From Alicyclobacillus tolerans (lineage in GTDB: Bacteria > Bacillota > Bacilli > Alicyclobacillales > Alicyclobacillaceae): DNA of 58,610 nt. This document shows positions 33,536 through 41,910 of the stretch, in pieces. Both the position numbers and the translations under genes were made by a program. Numbering within the stretch: the first letter of the stretch is position 1; each line of letters begins with the position of its first letter. Under the pieces are notes generated by a model. That model had not been told where the DNA came from. It worked only from the letters and a program-made list of their open reading frames with translations, and ran no database searches. Location: NCBI RefSeq assembly GCF_021739485.1, contig NZ_JAJFNK010000029.1, positions 1 to 58,610 on the forward strand, read 5' to 3'.

Positions 33536-34315
33536 TTAACGGGAGCCTTCTGTAACGGTCGGCGAATAACCCGGACTGCGGTTCGCACGCATTTTCCAGC
33601 CCGCGGACGCCATTTTTCGGCGCACGTAGGCAATTTGTCCGCGCAGCGGTACCCCAACCGGGCAGTTATCATCGCAGGCCATCAGCCCAATGCAACCAAA
33701 TACGCCGTCTTCGGTGCCGACCACGTCAAAATACTCTTGTTCCGTTCGTTTGTCGCGTGGGTCCACCATAAAACGGGCCACGCGGTTGATTCCCGCCGCT
33801 CCAATGAATCCGGGTTTGATGTTGGCTGTAGCGCAGCCCCCGACGCAGCAGCCACACTCGATGCATCGTTCGGCTTCGTAGATCTTGAGGGCGGTTTCGT
33901 TGTCCATGCGCTCTTCTTGAGCCGTAGGGTCGAATTCATCGTCGTTGTGAATCCACGACTCCGTACGCACGGACATTTCACGAAACCACGTTCCTGTGTC
34001 GACCGACAAATCGCCCAGCAGTTTAAAGACGGGCAACGGCAACAAGGTGGTGACTTCCGGCAAGTCTTTGGTCAATGTACGGCAAGCCAGAGTGGGACGG
34101 CCATTGACCAACATGCCGCATGAACCGCAAATGGAAGCGCGGCAAACAAAGTCAAACTTGAGTGTAGGGTCCTGTTCTTCGCGAATTTTGTTAAGCACGA
34201 CAAACAATGTCATGCCCGGTTCTTCCGCGAGTTTAAATTCCTGGAGGTGCGGTTTAACCTCCGGGTTCAGCGGGTCATACCGCATGATTCGAAACGCGAG
34301 TTGTCGTTGCGCCAT
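33536..34315 (-). CDS. sdhB: Succinate dehydrogenase / fumarate reductase iron-sulfur subunit
   Basis: A 259-residue electron-transfer subunit of complex II. The [2Fe-2S] ligands are Cys58, Cys63, Cys66 and Cys78; Cys151, Cys154, Cys157 with Cys218 belong to the [4Fe-4S] centre, and Cys161, Cys208 and Cys214 to the [3Fe-4S] centre. GVFGCIGLMACDDNCPVGVPL is close to fumarate-reductase-type and Bacillus-type subunits. AGAGGTGAACGAACG precedes ATG. Last gene of the operon, 21 bases after sdhA. Confidence 0.95.
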   Translation of the reverse strand: MAQRQLAFRIMRYDPLNPEVKPHLQEFKLAEEPGMTLFVVLNKIREEQDPTLKFDFVCRASICGSCGMLVNGRPTLACRTLTKDLPEVTTLLPLPVFKLLGDLSVDTGTWFREMSVRTESWIHNDDEFDPTAQEERMDNETALKIYEAERCIECGCCVGGCATANIKPGFIGAAGINRVARFMVDPRDKRTEQEYFDVVGTEDGVFGCIGLMACDDNCPVGVPLRGQIAYVRRKMASAGWKMRANRSPGYSPTVTEGSR

Positions 34316-34336
34316 CGTTCGTTCACCTCTCGGGTC

Positions 34337-36163
34337 TTATTTCGTCGGGGCCGATTTGGAGGTTGCGGTCGCTTCTCCATAACCGCGGTCTCCAGGCGGC
34401 AGTTCGGTAATCGTGACCGGTTCGTACTTGAGGTCCGGCTCCTTTGCACTCTCTGGCCAGTACGCCAAGGTGCGCTTTAGCCAATTGACATCGTCGCGTT
34501 TCGGGAAATCTTCGCGAAAATGGCTGCCTCGGCTTTCCTGTCGAACTAAGGCGCCTTTGGCAATCGACAACGCCAGTTTAATCATGCCTGGCAACCGCAG
34601 CGCCAAGCCCAGTTCCGGATCGGCGCCCGCTCCGCTGCCGCGCAAGCCAATGGACTGAGACCGCTCGTAGAGCTCGCGCAATTCGTCGACTGCCTCTTGC
34701 AAAGGACCTTCTGTCCGGAAGATGCCGACGTTGTGACTCAGCGTATTTTCCATCCGGTTGCGCAGGTCGTAGACGTTTTCCTTGCCGGACTTTTGACTGC
34801 GCAGGCGGTCAATCCGACCCTGTTGAAGATGTAAGTGTTCTTCGACGAGAGACGTTGACACATTCAGAGACACGTCTTTGGTGAACTCAGCAATTTTTTC
34901 TCCGATGATTTTTCCAGCCACAACAGTTTCTGCCAGTGAGTTCCCACCGAGGCGGTTAAAGCCGTGCAGGTCCCAGCACGCCGATTCGCCCAGAGCGTAG
35001 AGGTTTTTCAATCCGTAGGCCTGCCCGTGAATATTGGTGCGAATGCCGCCCATGCTGTAGTGCTGGGTCGGCCGCACAGGAATCAACTCGTGAACCGGGT
35101 CAATGCCGTTGAACTCACGGCAAATCGTCGCAATTTCGCGGAGGTTGGTGTTGATGTGTTTGGCGCCCAAGTGCCGGATGTCCAGCCACAAGTGCTGTCC
35201 GTAAGGGCTGTCTACCCCGAATCCTGCGCGAATGTGCTGCATCATGCGGCGAGACACGACGTCGCGCGACGCCAGTTCTTTTTTGTTGGGCTCGTAATCC
35301 GGCATGAACCGGTACAGGTTTTTGTCCAGCAAATAGCCGCCGTCTCCGCGAGCGCCTTCTGTAATTAGAATCCAAGACGGTACGATGCCGGTGGGATGGA
35401 ACTGAACCGCTTCCATGTTCCCGAGAGGAACGACGCCCGTATCCATGGCAATGGACATCCCTGAGCCTTCGTTGATCACCGCGTTCGTGGAGGCACCGTA
35501 CAAACGCCCGTATCCCCCCGTTGCAATGACCGTGGATTTTGCTGTATAGACGCTGAGTTCGCCCGTTCTCAGGCTGCGAACCACAGCTCCGTAGCAGGTT
35601 TCGCCGTCGTGGATCAGGCTCAGCGCCTCGACGCGATCGTGCACGGTGATGCCATACTTCTGCACCATGCTGTCCATGGTATACAACACGGTATGGCCGG
35701 TGCCGTCTGACGTGTAACAAGTCCGCCATTTGGCAGTGCCGCCAAAGTTGCGTGCTGCGATAAGGCCTACTTTTTGCGGGTCTTCGTGAATTTCCTTGCC
35801 ATCGTAAATGCGCGGTTCCGTAGTAACGCGGCTCCACGGCACGCCCCAGTGCGCCATTTCACGCATGACGATGGGTGCGGTTTCAGCAAACAGACGCGCG
35901 ACGTCTTGTTCGCATCCCCAGTCTGACCCCTTCACCGTATCCAGAAAGTGAACGTCAGGACTATCTCCCTTGCCCATCGCGGTGTTTCCCAATGCAGCTT
36001 GCATTCCGCCTTGAGCCGCCGAACTGTGGGAACGCCGCGGCGGAACTAGGCTGAGCAAGATCACGTTTAATCCATTGCGCGCGGATTCGATGGCGGCGCG
36101 TTCCCCTGCAAGCCCTGCTCCAATCACAAGTACGTCGGTTACGAACGTATCGTATTGCCCCAT
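34337..36163 (-). CDS. sdhA: Succinate dehydrogenase / fumarate reductase flavoprotein subunit
   Basis: A 608-residue FAD subunit that carries the dicarboxylate site. The FAD dinucleotide fold begins at VLVIGAGLAGERAA, and SHSSAAQGGMQAALG holds the histidine (His46) that binds FAD covalently. FHPTG, RPTQHYSMGGIRTNIHGQA and the catalytic Arg/His regions are present. ATG 36163 follows GGGGG; the frame extends to 36277 inside sdhC but without homology. Two bases separate it from the sdhC stop, showing tight coupling. Confidence 0.95.
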   Translation of the reverse strand: MGQYDTFVTDVLVIGAGLAGERAAIESARNGLNVILLSLVPPRRSHSSAAQGGMQAALGNTAMGKGDSPDVHFLDTVKGSDWGCEQDVARLFAETAPIVMREMAHWGVPWSRVTTEPRIYDGKEIHEDPQKVGLIAARNFGGTAKWRTCYTSDGTGHTVLYTMDSMVQKYGITVHDRVEALSLIHDGETCYGAVVRSLRTGELSVYTAKSTVIATGGYGRLYGASTNAVINEGSGMSIAMDTGVVPLGNMEAVQFHPTGIVPSWILITEGARGDGGYLLDKNLYRFMPDYEPNKKELASRDVVSRRMMQHIRAGFGVDSPYGQHLWLDIRHLGAKHINTNLREIATICREFNGIDPVHELIPVRPTQHYSMGGIRTNIHGQAYGLKNLYALGESACWDLHGFNRLGGNSLAETVVAGKIIGEKIAEFTKDVSLNVSTSLVEEHLHLQQGRIDRLRSQKSGKENVYDLRNRMENTLSHNVGIFRTEGPLQEAVDELRELYERSQSIGLRGSGAGADPELGLALRLPGMIKLALSIAKGALVRQESRGSHFREDFPKRDDVNWLKRTLAYWPESAKEPDLKYEPVTITELPPGDRGYGEATATSKSAPTK

Positions 36164-36165
36164 CT

Positions 36166-36798
36166 TTACGCCCCCAATGTATAGAGAATCCACAGTGAAC
36201 CGGCGCCGATGACAATCATCAACAAGCTGATCACGTTGAGTACGCGTTTCATGCTGTGTCGGTTGACAAAGCCCCATTTAACGAAGATGCGGTACAATCC
36301 TACACTGGCGTGATATTCGGAAAGCAGCAGTAAAACCACATAGAAGATTAAGAACCCTGTCGTCTGAACGCGAAGGGAACTCAAGTGTGCATTGATTCCG
36401 GCAAAGGAAACAATCGCAATATGGACAATCGCCAAGATAATAATTGCGGAACCCGTGATGGATTGAAACACCCATGACCAAGTGTCTTTGTGATGAATGA
36501 GCTTGGCATGCTTCCAAACAACTCTTTGTTCGGCGTATTGCCTCGGCATTCGACGCATGACCGCCCCGATATGCGACAAGAAGACAATCACCAGGAATAC
36601 GATGGTGAGCGGCAAGAGCCCCCATTTGTCCATGAATCCCGCGAGTGTATTGAACGACCCCACGCCCAGCCAGATGGACGCCACGAACAACATGTGCACC
36701 CATAAAAACAAAACCAAGAGCAGTCCGCTTACCATCTGCACAGCCTCGACCAGAAAGTCAGCCCGCGGGTTGAACGCCATCGCCTTTTGCAGTTGCAT
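36166..36798 (-). CDS. sdhC: Succinate dehydrogenase membrane anchor (single-subunit cytochrome b558 type)
   Basis: A 210-residue protein with five hydrophobic helices, the size and topology of the Bacillus/epsilon-type anchor that binds two hemes and serves alone without SdhD. Histidines suitable as heme ligands occur at LWVHMLF, SHIGAVMRR, LIHHKDTW, IVHIAI and EYHASVG. ATG 36798 lies 9 bases after GGAGGGG. Its beginning overlaps the end of the small zinc-ribbon gene by 41 bases, so the two are translationally coupled. Confidence 0.9.
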   Translation of the reverse strand: MQLQKAMAFNPRADFLVEAVQMVSGLLLVLFLWVHMLFVASIWLGVGSFNTLAGFMDKWGLLPLTIVFLVIVFLSHIGAVMRRMPRQYAEQRVVWKHAKLIHHKDTWSWVFQSITGSAIIILAIVHIAIVSFAGINAHLSSLRVQTTGFLIFYVVLLLLSEYHASVGLYRIFVKWGFVNRHSMKRVLNVISLLMIVIGAGSLWILYTLGA

Positions 36799-36961
36799 TC
36801 TTGCCTTCCCCTCCTTCAACCTTGCTCTCAATCAGTACAGCGCCACACTTGGAACACACGCGAAAGGGAACTTTCAAGTCATAGTCGTCGTCCGTGAAGT
36901 TCGGGAGGTCTGAACGAACTTCCACCACAATGGGAGCACCGCAACAGCGAGACAATTCCAT
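36758..36961 (-). CDS. Small zinc-ribbon-like protein overlapping sdhC
   Basis: A 67-residue protein beginning MELSRCCGAPIVVEV and continuing with FRVCSKCGAVL. The pair CCGAP...CSKCG gives a four-cysteine zinc-ribbon pattern; the C-terminal tail is polar. ATG follows GGGGAGAGG. It is first in the sdh unit and shares 41 bases with sdhC, so it must be expressed with complex II. No function is known to me; an assembly or cofactor role is an inference from position only. Confidence 0.7.
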   Translation of the reverse strand: MELSRCCGAPIVVEVRSDLPNFTDDDYDLKVPFRVCSKCGAVLIESKVEGGEGKNATAKGDGVQPAG

Positions 36962-37546
36962 TTACCTCTCCCCTAACATCAGACATAGTTGTGAGAGAAC
37001 TGGACAGTGAGCCTGCGACACAAACGCAAACGAGATGTTCCTGCTCTGACGGTCCTGTGTTCCCCCGGATGCCTGAAGGGGCTCTCCAAGCCGTCTATCG
37101 GATGCCGGTTTGAATGAACAACTCAACAAATACAACTGCAATTCACCCGGAAATCGGCCCTAGACTCGCGTCTCCCGACTCATTTCACCACCTTGAATTG
37201 TGTTGTACAGTCCTGAACTCCCTGCGGGACTTGTGGCTTGAACGTCTCATTCAAGCAAATCTTAGAGCAGGTAAAATTGCCAAAGTAGACCAAAACGGAC
37301 TGTTTTAACTAATCCAAATGCACTGGAAAGAGGACTAGAACAATTCAGTATTCTACCGGGTATACATGTCACAGGTCTCCGTTCAGCCCTTTATTGGCTT
37401 TCCAGAAAAACGGCCACCATGCGTGCAGCACAGTGGTCGCATCGAGTTATCAAGGATATTGACGAACTGAAATTTTCATCCAGGTTCCGCAATGGATTGC
37501 AAGTGCATCCCGTTGCAGCGAGAACCCGCTGCACTTGCCGTACACT
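36962..37546. other. Gene-free region between the sdh operon and doxX
   Basis: No convincing gene. GCTTGAA (37236-37242) and TTCAAGC (37250-37256) form a 7-bp dyad with a 7-base centre, possibly an operator in the sdh promoter region. GCAAGTGCA (37499-37507) pairs with TGCACTTGC (37530-37538), with GCAGCG/CGCTGC nested inside; this double hairpin is just after the doxX stop and probably ends that transcript, though no T-tract is seen. I could not place the sdh promoter confidently. Confidence 0.5.
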
Positions 37547-38089
37547 TTAGTGTGCTGTCCTGTTTGAACCTAAACTGGGCAGTTCGACTTCTGCAGAGAC
37601 CCATTTGGTGATGTGCTTGCGCACCCAAGGAATGACCCAGTAGTCGCCGCCAAATTTACCCGCATTGTAGCCGCCAACCACAATGAAAATCCCCCATAGA
37701 ACGTCCCACGGATTGCTCGAAACGGTGCCGGCCAGCATGTACGTGAAGTTTAAGAACAGGCCGAAGAATGCCGCTGTAGTCGTCAGTACGCCGAGAATCA
37801 GTCCCAAGCCGATGCAAAATTCGCCCCAGGGTACCATGAAGTTGAACAGGCCCACATTCGGAAGGGCAAAGTTTTGAAGAAATACGTGAAACGTCGGGTA
37901 TTCTATGGATTTGTCAGAGCTTAGTACGGGGTGTTTGACCGCGTTCGCCAAAAAACCCGCCGCGCTGAACGCTTTTGGACCGGTTAGTTTCTCCCATCCT
38001 GCTGTGAGAAAACTCCAACCTACATAGATTCGAATGATCGTTAGGATGCCCGCCGCCCATCTGTTTGAGCGTAACCACGTTGTGAACAT
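37547..38089 (-). CDS. DoxX-family membrane protein
   Basis: A 180-residue protein with four hydrophobic helices. The DoxX/TQO-small-subunit pattern is visible in RIYVGWSFLTAGWEKLTG, the PWGEFCIGLGLILGVLT helix, and LNFTYMLAGTVSSNPW. Members are found in thiosulfate:quinone oxidoreductases and in many uncharacterised stress-related membrane complexes, so a precise role cannot be given. AAGGAGACGATCAC precedes ATG. Its promoter region contains an FNR/CRP-like dyad (38136-38151), which fits regulation by oxygen or redox state. Confidence 0.85.
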   Translation of the reverse strand: MFTTWLRSNRWAAGILTIIRIYVGWSFLTAGWEKLTGPKAFSAAGFLANAVKHPVLSSDKSIEYPTFHVFLQNFALPNVGLFNFMVPWGEFCIGLGLILGVLTTTAAFFGLFLNFTYMLAGTVSSNPWDVLWGIFIVVGGYNAGKFGGDYWVIPWVRKHITKWVSAEVELPSLGSNRTAH

Positions 38090-38135
38090 GTGATCGTCTC
38101 CTTAGTGCATTTGGGATGTTTGATTACACCCCAAT

Positions 38136-38151
38136 TGTGACTCTGTTCACA
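38136..38151. promoter_or_regulatory. FNR/CRP-like box at the doxX promoter
   Basis: TGTGA-CTCTGT-TCACA is an exact TGTGAN6TCACA dyad, 47-62 bases upstream of the doxX start. On the minus strand TGTGAA within it lies 17 bases before TGTAAT (38123-38128), so a protein bound here would cover the -35 and act as a repressor unless another promoter is used. Confidence 0.6.
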
Positions 38152-38481
38152 TACAAAGTGCAGAGCCATTCAAAGCATTTGGTTTAGCCAATACGATTAG
38201 TCCGAAATCACATGTGCACTTTGAAAATGTCACTCATGTCCATCTATCCGGACGATGGCAATGCGAAGGGATTAGCTAGTGGGCCTAGTACAAATCACAT
38301 ACTGCCCATAGGCACCTTTAAGGCACAAAGGTACTATGAGACAATAAGTACGATGAAGTTCGGCGAGGATAAGTGATGCAAGGATGGTATTGGAAAAGTC
38401 CCGCGAAACATGCCAGCAAAGTACGGGGAAATCGGTGCATCAAAGATATGGCAAATCACGGCAAGAAAAATTGGGAAAATC
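38152..38481. other. Gene-free stretch upstream of doxX
   Basis: No gene recognised. ACCTTT/AAAGGT arms around 38315-38332 can pair. AAATCACAT occurs twice (near 38206 and 38295). Otherwise nothing distinctive. Confidence 0.35.
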
Positions 38482-38515
38482 GGAACCGGGACCCTTGCGG
38501 AATGGTTCCGGTTCC
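38482..38515 (-). terminator. Terminator of the FGGY kinase gene
   Basis: GGAACCGGGAC (38482-38492) and GTTCCGGTTCC (38505-38515) pair over 11 bp with one mismatch, 23 bases after the kinase stop; the minus-strand continuation is GATTTT. Confidence 0.7.
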
Positions 38516-38537
38516 GGAATGACGCCCTAAACCCGAA

Positions 38538-39986
38538 TCACTGCGTGAAGCCCCTGCGCTTAAGTTCGGCGACGAAGCGGCCGTACTCGTATTCATAGGC
38601 TTCAGACAGGTTGAAGTCCGGCTCAATCTGGAGTTCTTTTTGCAGCATGTGCTGCGCGGCTTGTTCGAGGTCCGGAAACCAAGTCGTCGAAGCAGCCAGC
38701 AACGCTGCACCAGCTGCCGCTTGGGTGTGGCGCATTTTCACAACCGGCACGCCAAGAACGCTGCTGCGAATTCGCAGCCAAGTGAGGTTATTGCTGCCGC
38801 CCCCCGCAGTAAACACATGCTGCAAGTGCCGATGCGTCAACTGTGTGATTTTTTCAAAGGCCATTCGCTCGATATAGGCGACACCCTCCAACCGGCTTGC
38901 AAAGCGCAATTCGCGCGAGCTTGTGGGAGCATCGAAGCCCCGTGCCTTAGCCGACACAAAGGGAAACCGTTCACCTTTTTGCAGCAGGGGCCAAGCGGCC
39001 AACCCCGTCGGAATGAAACGCTCCGCCGCTTGACTGAGGACTTTGAGGTCTTCTGTGGCATAGTCTACAGCCACCCAATCCGCCCCGGTGTTGCTGGCGC
39101 CTCCAGGCATCCAATAACCCTTCGGGTGCCTGTGATTGTAAACTCCGCTGCCGGGGTCCACAATCTTCTCTTGAGTGACCCCCTTGATGACCATGGTGGT
39201 TCCGATGGTGGTGCTCCAATCCCCCAACGCCACCGCTCCCGCAGCCAACTGCGACGCACATCCATCGGTCATTCCAGCGACCACTGCCGCGGTTTTCGGC
39301 AAACCCGTCAACGACGCGACGGACTCGGACAACGAGCCTACAACAGTCCCTGGCGCCACGACCTTAGGAAGCCAGTTGGCAGGTACGTTTAGGTCCTTGC
39401 TCACAAAATCGGGCCACCGCATCGAGTCCAAGTCATACCCAGTTTTTAGGACGCTCGAATAATCACTGATTCCCCATATGCCGCTCAGCACTCCAATGAC
39501 GTAGTCAGTCGCATGAGCCCACAACGCAATCCGCGGGGCCACGGCTGGATGAGTGTCGACAAACCACAGCACTTTCGGCAGCCCCGACGAAGTATGAAAG
39601 TCCGAGTACGCCGTGAAACGGCTTGCCGCCGCAGCCTCCCTGCACCGTTCGGCTTGCACCTCTGATCGGTCGTCGCTGTACATAATGGCCGAAGACAAGG
39701 GGTGGTTCCGGCTGTCGAGAGGAATCACCGTCCCCGACGTGGAGGTGGCTGAAACTGCCACGACTCGGTGCAGCATGCCGGCGTTTTTTAAGTGTCCAGA
39801 GATTTCAGCGAGACTGCTGAGAATGTGCTGGTTCCACAGTTCAGGAGGCTGTTCTTGGCGAAGTGAAGGCGTCAGGGAGAACCCCCGGTGGGCGCTCGCC
39901 AATAAGACGCCATTCTCACTCATGGCCACCACGCGTACACCCTGGGTGCCAACGTCCACTCCCATGAACACGGCCGAAGAGTTCAT
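38538..39986 (-). CDS. FGGY-family carbohydrate kinase
   Basis: A 482-residue sugar kinase. The N-terminal phosphate-binding motif FMGVDVGTQGVRVVAM, the central domain GMTDGCASQLAAGAVALGDWSTTIGTT and the C-terminal FTAGGGSNNLTWLRIRSSVLGVPV with QAAAGAALLA define the xylulokinase/gluconokinase/LsrK family. ATG 39986 follows GGGAGG; the frame to 40040 is unnecessary. Divergent from the MFS transporter at 40271, which probably imports its substrate or a precursor. The exact sugar (xylulose, erythrulose, gluconate or similar) is not determinable. Confidence 0.87.
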   Translation of the reverse strand: MNSSAVFMGVDVGTQGVRVVAMSENGVLLASAHRGFSLTPSLRQEQPPELWNQHILSSLAEISGHLKNAGMLHRVVAVSATSTSGTVIPLDSRNHPLSSAIMYSDDRSEVQAERCREAAAASRFTAYSDFHTSSGLPKVLWFVDTHPAVAPRIALWAHATDYVIGVLSGIWGISDYSSVLKTGYDLDSMRWPDFVSKDLNVPANWLPKVVAPGTVVGSLSESVASLTGLPKTAAVVAGMTDGCASQLAAGAVALGDWSTTIGTTMVIKGVTQEKIVDPGSGVYNHRHPKGYWMPGGASNTGADWVAVDYATEDLKVLSQAAERFIPTGLAAWPLLQKGERFPFVSAKARGFDAPTSSRELRFASRLEGVAYIERMAFEKITQLTHRHLQHVFTAGGGSNNLTWLRIRSSVLGVPVVKMRHTQAAAGAALLAASTTWFPDLEQAAQHMLQKELQIEPDFNLSEAYEYEYGRFVAELKRRGFTQ

Positions 39987-40116
39987 GCGTTTACCTCCCT
40001 TGTCGTGTCTAACCATTCCATTCGACGCACAGGCTCGCAACTCATGCGCGAATGCCGAAGTGTCCCGACAAAAATTTAACGCAATTCAAATTTTTACGCC
40101 AATGTCCGCAATCGAA

Positions 40117-40127
40117 ACACCCGGTGT
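40117..40127. promoter_or_regulatory. Dyad at enhancer distance from the MFS sigma-54 promoter
   Basis: ACACC-C-GGTGT is a perfect 11-bp dyad centred 83 bp upstream of the -24 GG, flanked by GCAATC (40108-40113) and GATTGC (40134-40139), which are themselves inverted. It is unlike the AATGCAC dyad at 24942, so a different activator is expected. Confidence 0.4.
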
Positions 40128-40202
40128 AACACGGATTGCAAATTTAAACATTCCGAGATGTCGAAAAAATACACTTCCGTTGTTGCCAAGGCTATTTGGG
40201 AT

Positions 40203-40220
40203 TTGGCACTTTTTTTGCTT
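40203..40220 (+). promoter_or_regulatory. Sigma-54 (-24/-12) promoter of the MFS transporter
   Basis: TTGGCACTTTTTTTGCTT matches TGGCAC-N5-TTGC exactly, with GG and GC ten bases apart. It lies 50 bases before the start codon at 40271. Confidence 0.85.
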
Positions 40221-40270
40221 TAAGGATAATTTTGCAAGAATTTCACCATTTCCAACAGGGAGGGACTTTC

Positions 40271-41569
40271 ATGCAGCCAAGTCTTCAAGGTATTGACGTG
40301 CCTGTAAAACCAAAGGGCAATATCCGCTGGACCGTACTTATCTTTTTGTTGTTAGGCGGGGTGATCAACTACCTGGACCGGGCGAACCTGTCGATCGCGG
40401 CACCCGAAATGATCAAGCAGTTGCATCTGGACAACACGGATATTGGTCTGATGGGGACGGTGTTTTCGTGGACATACGCCGTCATGCAGCTGCCGGCTGG
40501 TTGGTTGATCGACCGATTCGGCGCAAAGAAAATTTACTCGGTAGCCGTCTTGTGGTGGAGCGTTTCCACCTTCTTTACCGGCTCCTGTAGTAAAATGGGG
40601 ACGTTTCTGACCTGGAGGACGCTGCTGGGTATCGGCGAAGCGCCTTGCTTTCCGACCTCGGCAAAACTCACGGCCTCTTGGTTTCCCCGGAAAGAAAGAA
40701 GCCTGGCGACAGGAATTTGGGACTCATCTTCCAAATGGGGTCCTGCTCTCGCACCTCCGATTTTAGTTTCCGTCATGTTGGCTTATGGCTGGAGAGCTCT
40801 ATTTTACTTGACCGGTGTCATTGGCGTGATCTTCATTCTGTTTTTCATGTTTTTCTACCGAAACCCTGACAAAAGCCGCAAATTGACGCCATCTGAAATG
40901 GCTTACATTCAATCTGACGGAGGCGGCACTGAGGAAAACATCCAAACGTCGCCCATATCGTGGGGTTCGTTGTTCAAACACCGCACCATGTGGGGTATGA
41001 TTCTCGGGTTCTTCTGCACCATCTGGATTTGGAACATCTTTTTGAACTTTTTGCCCTTGTACTTGTTGAAGGCGCACCACGTGAAGCTCGCTAGTCTTGG
41101 TATTTACGCCAGTATCCCCTGGCTCGGCGGGATTGTCGGCGACATTTTTCTCGGAGGATACCTCAGCAAAAAGCTTGTCGATAAGGGGTTGACCAACGCA
41201 CTGGTCGCCAAGCGCTCCTTAATCACCATCTACGCCATTTTAGCCGGGATCGCTTGCGTCATCATTCCCTACGTGCAAAGCCTCGCACTGACGTTGACCC
41301 TCATGACCCTGGCTCTGGCATTTATCTCAGCCATCACGGGCAGCGCTTGGGCAATCCCCGGCGACGTTTGCCCTCAATCCATGGTGGCCTCCGTCGGCGC
41401 CATTCAAAACTTTGGCGGTTACTTCGGCGGAGCTTTTTCTCCCGTCGTGGCCGGAATCATCGCCGACAGTACGGGATCGTACACGCTCGCTTTCGTCAGC
41501 GGCGGAATCATTGCGGCCCTCACCGCAGTGTTCTATTGGTTTATGGTGCGAAAACCCATCGCTGCATAA
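40271..41569 (+). CDS. MFS transporter, anion:cation symporter family (hexuronate/tartrate type)
   Basis: A 432-residue transporter with twelve predicted helices. The opening NIRWTVLIFLLLGGVINYLDRANLSIAAPEM and the loop GWLIDRFGAKKIY are diagnostic for the ACS branch (ExuT, GudP, tartrate transporters), which takes up organic or sugar acids with protons. GGGAGGG precedes ATG. It has a canonical sigma-54 promoter. The divergent FGGY kinase suggests that the two serve one pathway, although a sugar acid would need reduction before a typical FGGY kinase acts. A terminator follows. Confidence 0.9.
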   Translation: MQPSLQGIDVPVKPKGNIRWTVLIFLLLGGVINYLDRANLSIAAPEMIKQLHLDNTDIGLMGTVFSWTYAVMQLPAGWLIDRFGAKKIYSVAVLWWSVSTFFTGSCSKMGTFLTWRTLLGIGEAPCFPTSAKLTASWFPRKERSLATGIWDSSSKWGPALAPPILVSVMLAYGWRALFYLTGVIGVIFILFFMFFYRNPDKSRKLTPSEMAYIQSDGGGTEENIQTSPISWGSLFKHRTMWGMILGFFCTIWIWNIFLNFLPLYLLKAHHVKLASLGIYASIPWLGGIVGDIFLGGYLSKKLVDKGLTNALVAKRSLITIYAILAGIACVIIPYVQSLALTLTLMTLALAFISAITGSAWAIPGDVCPQSMVASVGAIQNFGGYFGGAFSPVVAGIIADSTGSYTLAFVSGGIIAALTAVFYWFMVRKPIAA

Positions 41570-41594
41570 CGGTTTGTGAGTCGTTTATCCAACG

Positions 41595-41642
41595 CAGTGG
41601 AGAGGATAGCGAGGTTCCTTCTCGCTTTCTTCCTCTCTACTG
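41595..41642 (+). terminator. Terminator of the MFS transporter gene
   Basis: CAGTGGAGAGGA pairs with TCCTCTCTACTG (one G-U), and AGCGAG/CTCGCT close the inner stem; CCGTTTTCTTTCT follows. Confidence 0.75.
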
Positions 41643-41649
41643 CCGTTTT

Positions 41650-41687
41650 CTTTCTAGCGGAGTCCTTTCTTTCTACCTGAGTCCTCT
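41650..41687 (+). repeat. 19-bp tandem duplication downstream of the MFS gene
   Basis: CTTTCTAGCGGAGTCCTTT (41650-41668) is followed directly by CTTTCTACCTGAGTCCTCT (41669-41687), with about four mismatches. Non-coding spacer; nothing else is seen up to the amidohydrolase ribosome site. Confidence 0.65.
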
Positions 41688-41910
41688 CCCCCGTAGTCCT
41701 GCTTGCTCTCTCTCGGCCCACTTCATTCCCGTCGCCTGCACTCGGCTCTGCTGCTCGCCTTTACAAAAACCCTGTGCATGTCCCCATCGACTCGGAACAC
41801 GATGGTCGTTCTTCAACTTTTTAGGTGGAGACTTTGCCATTTTCGAGGTATCATCGTCGTAACGAGTCGTAATGATATGAATATTCAATGAATCAGGAGG
41901 TGTCTCGTCA

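Noticed and set aside
37114..37308. 64-residue open frame in the sdh/doxX spacer
   Set aside because: No ribosome site and no domain, and it contains the 37236-37256 dyad.
38410..38598. 62-residue open frame overlapping the end of the kinase gene
   Set aside because: Runs through the kinase terminator and coding end on the opposite strand; no ribosome site.
40115..40140. Minus-strand GG-N10-GC upstream of the FGGY kinase as a sigma-54 promoter
   Set aside because: Only the GG and GC dinucleotides match; the -24 block reads GGGTG rather than TGGCA, and the site coincides with the dyad proposed for the MFS promoter.
41823..41838. GG-N10-GC before the amidohydrolase as a sigma-54 promoter
   Set aside because: The -24 block AGGTGG is far from TGGCA; chance match.
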